A stretch of DNA of 64,000 nt from CAJCJE01 sp963818685 (GTDB lineage Bacteria > Actinomycetota > Actinomycetes > Mycobacteriales > Pseudonocardiaceae), in NCBI GenBank assembly GCA_963818685.1, contig CAWFTJ010000007.1, positions 372,001-436,000 on the forward strand, in the 5' to 3' direction. Position 1 is the stretch's first letter, and every line of letters starts with the position of its first letter. Both the position numbers and the translations under genes were made by a program. This document shows positions 1-6,070 of the stretch, in pieces. The notes beneath the pieces were generated by a model. It worked only from the letters and a program-made list of their open reading frames with translations. It was not told where the DNA came from and made no database searches.

Positions 1-354
1 CGCTTCGATACCGGGCATGGTGGCGACCGGCCGCACCTCGATCGCGCCCTGCGCGGCGAACGGGCACATCCCGGCCAGTTCGAGCGCCTCGTCCAGGTTG
101 CGGCAGTCGAGCAGGTACACGCCGCCGAGGTGCTCGTGCGTCTCGGCGAACGGGCCGTCGGTGATCAGTGTCCTGCCCTCCCGGACGTTGACCGTGGTCG
201 CCGCGTGTTCGAGTTGCAACGGATGCCCCGAGACGTACACGCCGCGCCTTCTGCATTCGTCGGCGAACGCGTTCACCCTGGCCAGGGCATCGGCGAAGTC
301 GGGATCGCTCGGTTCTGGCCGTTCGCAGTTGTAGATCAGCAGCATGTAGAGCAC
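1..354 (-). CDS. YCII-related (DGPF-type) domain protein, partial
   Basis: At least 118 residues are visible; the C-terminus runs off the left edge. The start is GTG at 354, four bases after a GGAGGA ribosome site, giving MLYMLLIYNCERPEP. It contains the ITDGPFAETHEHLGG stretch typical of the YCII/DGPF family, followed by an LDCRNLDEALE stretch and the CPFAAQGAIEVRPV segment common to actinomycete members. Such proteins are usually encoded beside SigJ/ECF sigma factors; any partner would lie outside the window. The biochemical role of the family is poorly defined (YCII-like dehydrochlorinase fold), so no reaction is assigned. Confidence 0.85.
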   Translation of the reverse strand, partial: MLYMLLIYNCERPEPSDPDFADALARVNAFADECRRRGVYVSGHPLQLEHAATTVNVREGRTLITDGPFAETHEHLGGVYLLDCRNLDEALELAGMCPFAAQGAIEVRPVATMPGIEA

Positions 355-452
355 TGGTCCTCCACTCACCGGTCACACGGTTGGTCGAAGAGGATGACGA
401 ACGGGCTGACCGTACCTCGACAGCTCGCCGCCCATCAGATCAGAATTCGCGG

Positions 453-1001
453 TCAGGAATTCGCGGCGGCCATGACCGCGCGGATGAGCCGCGCCGACCG
501 TTCGGCGATCTCGTCGGGCGGACAGGGCCGGTCATGTTCGAGCCACCAGAGGATGGACTGCACGAACATCCCGGAGATGACGCTGGCCGCGAGCGCGTCC
601 GCGTCCCGGCCTGGCAGGTGCCCGCTGGACATGGCACCGAACGCGGCACGCATCCGGTCGACGAACCACGGGCTGCCCTTGCGCCCGAGCAGCGCGGCGT
701 AGAGCCGGTGATAGGCGTCGATGTGACGGAAGAAGTCGGCGAAGCGCTCGGCGGGCGAGCGGGTGTTGTCCGCGTCGGTCGCGGTCATCGTGGTCATTGC
801 CTCGTCGAAGATCTGCTCGACCAGCGCGTACTTGTCGCGGTAGTTGCGATAGAACGCGGCTCTGCTGACCATCGCCCGTGCGCAGAGGTCGCCGACGGTG
901 ACCCGGTCGAAGCCGCGGTCCTCGATCAACTCGATCAATGCTTCGCGCAACAGCGTGCGGGTGCGACGAACGCGGACGTTCGGCGTGGACATCGCAGACA
1001 T
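453..1001 (-). CDS. TetR family transcriptional repressor
   Basis: 182 residues. The N-terminal helix-turn-helix (about residues 10-55, with RVTVGDLCARAMVSRAAFY) is typical of TetR proteins. The C-terminal half, with FVQSILWWLEHDRPCPP, resembles the TetR_C_7-type ligand domain. The ATG at 1001 is chosen because it follows AAGGAGGCGGAA; an upstream in-frame start lacks this. It is transcribed divergently from the quinone-oxidoreductase gene. A perfect 7-3-7 palindrome lies in the shared intergenic region, so it most likely represses that gene and itself. The inducer is unknown, probably an electrophile or quinone-like compound (inference). Confidence 0.92.
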   Translation of the reverse strand: MSAMSTPNVRVRRTRTLLREALIELIEDRGFDRVTVGDLCARAMVSRAAFYRNYRDKYALVEQIFDEAMTTMTATDADNTRSPAERFADFFRHIDAYHRLYAALLGRKGSPWFVDRMRAAFGAMSSGHLPGRDADALAASVISGMFVQSILWWLEHDRPCPPDEIAERSARLIRAVMAAANS

Positions 1002-1012
1002 TTCCGCCTCCT

Positions 1013-1110
1013 TGTCTCGTTCGGGACGTCCTCGGCGAACTGACACTCGCCACGCGGTCCGTCGCGCTCCGAAAATGGACGCGTGGTCCTGACCGAGACA
1101 GGTTGTCTCG
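1013..1110. promoter_or_regulatory. TetR operator: palindrome plus a second half-site
   Basis: CGAGACA-GGT-TGTCTCG is a perfect inverted repeat at 1094-1110, 31 bases before the oxidoreductase GTG. The same TTGTCTCGTT string recurs at 1012-1021, directly over the ribosome-binding site of tetR on the other strand. The spacing and symmetry fit a TetR dimer site controlling both genes, with the half-site allowing autorepression. The palindrome is seen; its ownership by this TetR is inferred from position. Confidence 0.7.
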
Positions 1111-1141
1111 TTTCCAGCAGAGTGTCAATCAGGGGAGTGTT

Positions 1142-2110
1142 GTGCGCGCAGTCAGAGTCAGTGAGTTCGGCGGGCCGGATGTGCTCGTGGTCGAGACCGT
1201 CGCCGATCCGGAGCCGGGCGAGGGTCAGGTGTTGATCGACGTCCAGTTGGCCGGCGTCGCGTACGGCGACGTGATGGTCCGCTCGGGCACGTATCCGCTG
1301 CCGCTGCCGTGGATCGCCGGTTTCGAGGTCGGCGGAACCGTCGTCGCGGTCGGTCCTGGCGTGGACGAGTCGTTGATTGGTGCGATTGTTGTCGCGACTA
1401 CAATCGGGCAGTCCGGTGGTTACGCGGAACGCGCGGTCGCGTCGGCCGCGTACACGTTCGTCGTGCCGGACGGGTTGGCGCTCGATGTCGCGCTGACCGT
1501 GTTCCAGGCCGGCGCGCTCGCTCGTGGCCTGCTCGGCGCCATGCGGCTGGGCGCGGACGACACCGTGCTCGTCACGGCGGCCGCTGGCCGGATCGGATCA
1601 CTGTTGGTGCAGTGGGCCAAGTCGGTGGGCGCGACCGTGATCGGCGCGGCGAGCAAGGGAAAGCTGGCCGCGGTGATGGAGTTCGGCGCCGATCACGCCG
1701 TCGACTACGGCTGCGCCGACTGGCCGGAGCAGGTGCGCGAGTTGACCGGCGGGCGCGGGGCGAGCCTGGTGCTCGACGCGGTCGGCGGGTCGACCACCGT
1801 CGCCGCGTTGGCCGCGACCGAGGACGGTCGAGGCAGGTTGGGCATCTACGGCTACGCGTCGGGCGAGTGGCCGCCGTTGGACGTCCCGACGATCGCCAGG
1901 CGCGGCCTTTCCGTGTGCGGGCCGCTCGGCGTCGTCCTCCGCAAGTCCGATGTGGACCAGCGCGACGACGCAGAACAGGCGCTCGCGGCGGCCGCGCGTG
2001 GCGAACTGGCGCCGCGCATCCATGCCAGCTTCCCGCTCGATCGCGCCGCCGACGCCCACCGCGAACTCGAAGCACGCCGATCGGTCGGCGCCATCGTGCT
2101 CACCGTGTGA
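1142..2110 (+). CDS. zinc-independent NADPH:quinone oxidoreductase (MDR family)
   Basis: 322 residues. The start is GTG at 1142 after AGGGGAG, giving VRAVRVSEFGGPDVL, the usual start of quinone oxidoreductases. An N-terminal GroES-like domain is followed by a Rossmann domain with TAAAGRIGSLLVQWAKSVGA at about residues 141-160, the NADPH-binding motif of the family (AAxGxxG; here Arg replaces a Gly). No zinc-ligand cysteines are seen, as expected for crotonase/quinone-reductase-type members. It probably reduces quinones or alpha,beta-unsaturated carbonyls in the cytosol. Regulated by the divergent TetR through the palindrome at 1094-1110. Confidence 0.9.
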   Translation: MRAVRVSEFGGPDVLVVETVADPEPGEGQVLIDVQLAGVAYGDVMVRSGTYPLPLPWIAGFEVGGTVVAVGPGVDESLIGAIVVATTIGQSGGYAERAVASAAYTFVVPDGLALDVALTVFQAGALARGLLGAMRLGADDTVLVTAAAGRIGSLLVQWAKSVGATVIGAASKGKLAAVMEFGADHAVDYGCADWPEQVRELTGGRGASLVLDAVGGSTTVAALAATEDGRGRLGIYGYASGEWPPLDVPTIARRGLSVCGPLGVVLRKSDVDQRDDAEQALAAAARGELAPRIHASFPLDRAADAHRELEARRSVGAIVLTV

Positions 2111-2151
2111 GCGAGTGCCGCGTGATCGGTTGGTCATGCCGCTGAGGGCGG

Positions 2152-2168
2152 ATCTGCTCACGGCAGAT
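2152..2168 (+). promoter_or_regulatory. PopR/ClgR-type box upstream of clpP pair
   Basis: The inverted repeat ATCTGC-TCACG-GCAGAT ends 40 bases before the first clpP start. From memory, the Streptomyces PopR target is TCTGCC-N3-GGCAGA; this site matches it at 11 of 12 specified bases (T for the sixth). Together with the PopR-like gene at 3478-3843 it indicates local activation of the clpP operon. Confidence 0.6.
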
Positions 2169-2208
2169 AAGCCGGCGAGCGGAGCCGCGTCGGCGGCATG
2201 GTCGAAGC

Positions 2209-2832
2209 ATGACGAACGACGAGAGGCAGCCGCTGTTCGATCAACGGCTTCGCGAACGGTTCTACAGCCAGCGGGTGCTGGTCCTCGACGGCGTGCTCGA
2301 CGACGACAACGGCACCGTGCTGGCGACCCAGATGCTCTCGCTGGCGAGCGAGGACCAGCGCAGGGACATCGCGCTGTGGATCCATTCGCCGGGTGGCTCG
2401 GTGCCGGCGATGCTGGCGATTCGTGACGTGATGCGGTTGGTGCCCTGCGATGTGGCGACCCTGGCGATCGGTCTCGCGTGCAGCGCGGGGCAGTTCCTGT
2501 TGTCGGCTGGCACGCCGGGCAAGCGGTTCGCCCTGCCGCACGCCCGCATCCTGATGCACCAGGGTTCGGCCGGCATCGGCGGATCAGCTGTCGAGGTCGA
2601 GGTGCAGGCGGACGACCTGCGCTACACAAGGGACACCGTGCTCGGGATCATCGCGGAGGACACCGGGCAGCCGTTGGAACGGATCTTCGCCGATTCGCTG
2701 CATGACCGGTGGTTCACCACCGAGCAGGCCCGCGAGTACGGCTTCATCGACCACGTCGTCGACGACCTCGGCCAGATCGTGCCGGTGCGCCACCAGATGG
2801 GGCTCAGCCCGGCGAGGGGAGTTTCGGCATGA
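2209..2832 (+). CDS. clpP: ATP-dependent Clp protease proteolytic subunit (ClpP3-like)
   Basis: 207 residues, a usual ClpP length. The serine-protease triad is intact: Ser92 in GLACSAGQ, His117 in ARILMHQ and Asp166 in LHDRWFT. It forms cytosolic tetradecameric peptidase rings, fed by Clp ATPases. It is first in a two-gene unit, 49 bases before the second clpP, downstream of a PopR-like box and facing a PopR-like gene. That layout matches the conditional clpP3-clpP4 operon of Streptomyces rather than the housekeeping clpP1-clpP2 pair, which normally neighbours tig and clpX. The ATG at 2209 has only a weak Shine-Dalgarno sequence. Confidence 0.93.
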   Translation: MTNDERQPLFDQRLRERFYSQRVLVLDGVLDDDNGTVLATQMLSLASEDQRRDIALWIHSPGGSVPAMLAIRDVMRLVPCDVATLAIGLACSAGQFLLSAGTPGKRFALPHARILMHQGSAGIGGSAVEVEVQADDLRYTRDTVLGIIAEDTGQPLERIFADSLHDRWFTTEQAREYGFIDHVVDDLGQIVPVRHQMGLSPARGVSA

Positions 2833-2881
2833 GCGAGCTTGCGAGCGAATCATCGGACACAGCAGCGAGCGGGGCGGTCGT

Positions 2882-3472
2882 ATGAGTAGCTACACCATTC
2901 CCAACGTGATCACGCGGGTCGCGGGCGGCGAGCGGATCATGGACGTCTACTCGCACCTGCTGTCCGAGCGGATCGTCTACCTCGGCACGGCGATCGACTC
3001 CGGGGTGGCGAACGCGTTGATCGTGCAGTTGCTGCACCTGGAGGCGGAGAGCCCGGACCTGGAGATCAACCTCTACATCAACTCCGAGGGCGGCGACCCG
3101 TCCGCGATGCTGGCGCTCTACGACACGATGCGCTACATCAAGGCGCCGGTGGCCACCACGTGCGTCGGCCAGGCGGTGGCGGCCGGCGCGATCCTGCTCG
3201 CCGCGGGCGAGGCGGGGCGGCGCTCGGTGCTGCCGCACACGCGGGTGGTGCTGCACCAGCCCGCGGCGCAGGGTCGGGGCACCATCCCGGACCTGATCCT
3301 CCAGGCGGACGAGGTGGTGCGGGTGCGCACCCAACTGGAGGAGATCCTCTCCGCGCACACCGGCCGCGACGTCGCGGACCTGCGGCACGACACCGACCGG
3401 GACCGCGTTTTCGACGCGGCGGGTGCCGTCGCCTATGGACTCGCCGACCAGATCATCGACCGGCGCGGTTGA
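2882..3472 (+). CDS. ClpP-like subunit lacking the catalytic serine (ClpP4/ClpR-like)
   Basis: 196 residues from the ATG at 2882. The ClpP fold is clear throughout (LYINSEGGDPSAMLALYDTM, LPHTRVVLHQP). At the nucleophile position the sequence reads CVGQAVAAGAILL, so Ala100 stands where ClpP has Ser; His125 and the DTDRDRVF aspartate remain. It is probably a non-catalytic partner that assembles with the upstream ClpP into mixed rings, analogous to ClpR of cyanobacteria and plastids (inference). Same strand and likely same transcript as the upstream clpP. It ends 5 bases before the convergent popR-like gene. Confidence 0.9.
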   Translation: MSSYTIPNVITRVAGGERIMDVYSHLLSERIVYLGTAIDSGVANALIVQLLHLEAESPDLEINLYINSEGGDPSAMLALYDTMRYIKAPVATTCVGQAVAAGAILLAAGEAGRRSVLPHTRVVLHQPAAQGRGTIPDLILQADEVVRVRTQLEEILSAHTGRDVADLRHDTDRDRVFDAAGAVAYGLADQIIDRRG

Positions 3473-3477
3473 GCGGC

Positions 3478-3843
3478 TCAGGCGGCCATGAGCACGGGTC
3501 CCGTCGGACGGGACCGGACCACGGGACCCGTGCCGACGCGCTGCCTGCCGAGCCGCTGCCGGACGTCGCCCGCGATGTCGATAAGCAGACCGGCGAGGTC
3601 GACGCCGAGCGCGCCGGTGACCGCGGCGATCATCTCGCTGGACGGCTCCTTGCGGCCGCGTTCGATCTCGGAGAGGTATTGCGGGGAGATGCCGGCCCGC
3701 CGCGCGATATCGACGAGGCGGTCACCCTGCTCCTCCCTGATCGCTCGCAGGCTCCTGCCGAGCGCTTCCCGCCACAGCGGTTCTGGCGCGACAAGGCGTT
3801 CCGCGTGCAGGCGTTCTGGGTGGAAGGGGAGGACGTCCGCCAT
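3478..3843 (-). CDS. popR: XRE-family regulator, PopR/ClgR-like
   Basis: 121 residues. A Cro/CI helix-turn-helix occupies about residues 28-85 (RLVDIARRAGISPQYLSEIE, then RGRKEPSSEMIAAVTGALGV), the signature of ClgR and PopR. The protein ends ...VLMAA. In Streptomyces lividans the two C-terminal alanines of PopR are the signal for its degradation by ClpP1P2, so that clpP3P4 is expressed only when ClpP1P2 is impaired (recalled literature). The gene converges on the clpP pair and a PopR box precedes that pair. PopR is preferred over ClgR because of this location; ClgR usually lies elsewhere. Confidence 0.82.
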   Translation of the reverse strand: MADVLPFHPERLHAERLVAPEPLWREALGRSLRAIREEQGDRLVDIARRAGISPQYLSEIERGRKEPSSEMIAAVTGALGVDLAGLLIDIAGDVRQRLGRQRVGTGPVVRSRPTGPVLMAA

Positions 3844-3907
3844 GTCGTCATCGTGGCATCCGCGCGGCCACCGGGACGGGTGGTTCCGCTCGCAGCGGAC
3901 GCGTTCG

Positions 3908-4810
3908 CTATCGGCGCAACGCGGTTTCGCGCTCCACGTGCGAGAGCTTCTCCGGGTTGCGCACGGCGTAGAGGCCGGTGATGAGGCCGTCGTCGATGCG
4001 CATCGCGAGCACGGTGTCGACCTCGCCGTGCTCGCGCATGACCAGCGCGGGGTAGCCGTTGATGTGCGCGGGATGCAGCGTCATCGCGGAGCGCGCGATC
4101 GCGTCCATGCCCAGCACCAACACCTTGGCCACCTTGTCCGCGCCGAAGACGGGCCGCAGGGCGGCCTGCCTGATGCCGCCGCCGTCGCCCATGAACACCA
4201 CGTCCGGCGCGAGGATGTCGAGCAGAGCCCGCATGTCGCCGGTGTCGACGGCACGCTGGAAGGCGCCGAACGCGTCGCGCGCCTGTGCCTGCGAGACCAC
4301 GCCGCGCGGCCTGCGCTCCGCGACGTGCGCCTTGGCCCGGTGCGCGATCTGGCGGACCGCGGCAGGAGTCTTGTCAACAGCCTCGGCGATCTCGTCGTAC
4401 CCGACGTCGAACACCTCGCGCAGCACGAACACGGCCCGCTCGGTCGGGTTGAGCGTCTCCAGCACCAGCAGCATCGCCATGGACACGTGCTCGGCCAGTT
4501 CGACGTCCTCGGCGATGTCTGGCCGGGTGAGCAGCGGTTCCGGCAGCCACGGGCCGACGTAGGACTCCTTGCGCCTGCCGAGGGTGCGCAGTCTGCTCAG
4601 TGCCTGGCGGGTGGCGATCCGGACCAGGTACGCGCGCTGGTCCCGCACCGTGTCGAGATCAACGCCCACCCAGCGCAGCCAGGTCTCCTGCAACACGTCC
4701 TCGGCGTCCGCCGCCGAGCCGAGCAGTTCGTAGGCGACCGTGAACAGCAGGTTGCGATGGGCCAGGAACGCTTCGGTGGCGGGATCCGGCACCTGCGCCG
4801 TTGCGGTCAT
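3908..4810 (-). CDS. ECF41 family RNA polymerase sigma factor with SnoaL-like tail
   Basis: 300 residues from the ATG at 4810 (GAGGGAGCC ribosome site). Sigma region 2 covers about residues 10-80 and region 4 about 120-175 (VFDVGYDEIAEAVDKTPAAV). Between them lies the conserved YVGPWLPEPLL linker, and near the end the ECF41 hallmark NPEKL within a SnoaL-like domain. In this group the C-terminal domain replaces an anti-sigma factor and tunes activity. Its own promoter carries TGTCACA-N16-CGTC, so it is probably autoregulated. The divergent CMD gene and the CMD gene beyond it are its likely targets. Confidence 0.93.
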   Translation of the reverse strand: MTATAQVPDPATEAFLAHRNLLFTVAYELLGSAADAEDVLQETWLRWVGVDLDTVRDQRAYLVRIATRQALSRLRTLGRRKESYVGPWLPEPLLTRPDIAEDVELAEHVSMAMLLVLETLNPTERAVFVLREVFDVGYDEIAEAVDKTPAAVRQIAHRAKAHVAERRPRGVVSQAQARDAFGAFQRAVDTGDMRALLDILAPDVVFMGDGGGIRQAALRPVFGADKVAKVLVLGMDAIARSAMTLHPAHINGYPALVMREHGEVDTVLAMRIDDGLITGLYAVRNPEKLSHVERETALRR

Positions 4811-4843
4811 GGATGGCTCCCTCGTCGACGGGTTCGCCCACCA

Positions 4844-4870
4844 GACGCCGGAATCCGTGCTGATGTGACA
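4844..4870 (-). promoter_or_regulatory. ECF41 promoter of the sigma gene
   Basis: On the minus strand TGTCACA (4870-4864) is followed by exactly 16 bases and CGTC (4847-4844), the ECF41 consensus as I recall it. The -10 lies 33 bases before the sigma start codon. This supports autoregulation. Confidence 0.75.
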
Positions 4871-4903
4871 GATCGGCCGGTGGCGTGCGTCACGCGGACA
4901 GGT

Positions 4904-4930
4904 TGTCACAGGAATCGGCCGGCCGGCATC
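4904..4930 (+). promoter_or_regulatory. ECF41 promoter of the first CMD gene
   Basis: TGTCACA at 4904-4910, then 16 bases, then CATC at 4927-4930, one mismatch from CGTC with the same spacing as the divergent sigma promoter. It lies 49 bases before the CMD start codon. Confidence 0.65.
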
Positions 4931-4979
4931 TCGTGGTCGTCAACGTGAGTCAACGTGAGACCACCTCAAGGAGGGCGAC

Positions 4980-5471
4980 ATGACCGACACCCGGTTCAAC
5001 CTGATGGACAACGAGCTGGCCAGCAAGTTCGCCAAGCGGTTCGCCAACACCAACATGGTGATCGCGAACTCGACGCTGCCGATGTCCACACGGGAGCTGG
5101 TGTCGTTGCGCGCCAGTCAGATCAACGGCTGCGGCTGGTGCGCCGACATGCACACCAAGGAGGCAGCCGCGGCTGGCGAGACCGCTGTCCGGCTCGCCAT
5201 GGTCGCCACCTGGCGCGAGGCAACCGTGTTCACCGAGGCCGAGCAGGCCGCGCTGGCCCTGTGCGAGGAGGGCACCCGGCTCGCCGACGCCCACCAGGGC
5301 GTCTCCGACGACACCTGGGCGCTGGTGCGCAAGCACTACGACGACGACCAGACCGCCGCGCTGGTCGCCCTGGTGGCGATGATCAACGCGGCCAACCGGC
5401 TCGCCGTGATCGTGCGCCAGAAGGGCGGCTCGTACGAGGCCGGCATGCTCGCCGCCATGATGGAGGGCTGA
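4980..5471 (+). CDS. carboxymuconolactone decarboxylase/AhpD-like protein
   Basis: 163 residues. The ATG follows AAGGAGGGCGAC. The AhpD-type active site is present as SQINGCGWCADMHTKEA: a CxxC pair (Cys-Gly-Trp-Cys) followed by the His relay. Such proteins reduce alkyl hydroperoxides or act as thiol-dependent peroxidase adaptors. Genes of this family are the standard partners of ECF41 sigma factors. It is divergent from the sigma gene and has an ECF41-type promoter, so a role in an oxidative or electrophile response is likely (inference). Confidence 0.92.
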   Translation: MTDTRFNLMDNELASKFAKRFANTNMVIANSTLPMSTRELVSLRASQINGCGWCADMHTKEAAAAGETAVRLAMVATWREATVFTEAEQAALALCEEGTRLADAHQGVSDDTWALVRKHYDDDQTAALVALVAMINAANRLAVIVRQKGGSYEAGMLAAMMEG

Positions 5472-5491
5472 CCGACAGCTGACTGACCTGG

Positions 5492-5520
5492 CCCCTCGGC
5501 TCGAACTCCGAGCCGAGGGG
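5492..5520. terminator. bidirectional hairpin terminator
   Basis: A perfect 12-bp stem (CCCCTCGGCTCG with its complement) and a 5-base loop between the convergent CMD genes. No long T-run follows, as is usual in high-GC genomes. Confidence 0.7.
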
Positions 5521-5529
5521 CGATCCGGG

Positions 5530-5985
5530 TCAGGCGCTCTGCGCGACCGGCGGCTTGAGGACGACGGCGACGTTCATCCAGAAACCGGCCGAGGCGAGTA
5601 CGACCAGCAGGGTCGACAGCGCCTTGTCGTCGTAGTGCTTGGCGGCCTCGGCGAACAGTTCGTCCGATACCCGCTCGTCGCCGCGCGGGTTCGGCTGGAA
5701 AACCGCGTCGGTCAACGCCAACGCTGCACGCTCCGCCTCGGTGAAGAACGGCGCGTCCCACCAACTTGCCACGCTCGCGATCCGCTCGTCGGACTCGCCC
5801 GCCTTGCGCAGGTCGCCCGAGTGCCGGATCACCTGGTACGTGCTGCCGACGATCTGGCCCGCCCGCAGGTAGACCAGGCTGACCGTGGCGGCCGGCACCG
5901 AGCCGTTGGTGGCCGCCTTCACCAGCGCGCCCGCCACCTGCTGGACTTCCGGCACGTGCTGGTTGACATCGATCCGTGGTTGCAT
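5530..5985 (-). CDS. CMD/AhpD-fold protein without the CxxC cysteines
   Basis: 151 residues from the ATG at 5985 (AGGGGAGGATCTGCC before it). It aligns with the neighbouring CMD protein (TEAERAALALTDAVF matches TEAEQAALALCEEGT, and KHYDDKALSTLLVVLA matches KHYDDDQTAALVALVA). The active-site stretch, however, reads YLRAGQIVGSTYQVIRHSG, so both cysteines are replaced (by Ser and Gln) while the His remains. It is therefore unlikely to be a thiol peroxidase; it could be a decarboxylase-type member or a non-catalytic partner. An ECF41-like promoter (6030-6056, minus strand) ties it to the sigma factor. Confidence 0.88.
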   Translation of the reverse strand: MQPRIDVNQHVPEVQQVAGALVKAATNGSVPAATVSLVYLRAGQIVGSTYQVIRHSGDLRKAGESDERIASVASWWDAPFFTEAERAALALTDAVFQPNPRGDERVSDELFAEAAKHYDDKALSTLLVVLASAGFWMNVAVVLKPPVAQSA

Positions 5986-6029
5986 GGCAGATCCTCCCCT
6001 TGAGGTCGAGATTGTGCTGTCACATCCCC

Positions 6030-6056
6030 GACACGCGCCGGGCCGGAGATGTGACG
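6030..6056 (-). promoter_or_regulatory. candidate ECF41-type promoter of the second CMD gene
   Basis: On the minus strand CGTCACA (6056-6050), 16 bases, then TGTC (6033-6030): one mismatch in each half of TGTCACA-N16-CGTC with exact spacing. It lies 44 bases upstream of the start at 5985. Confidence 0.45.
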
Positions 6057-6070
6057 GCGCGAGGGAGGGA

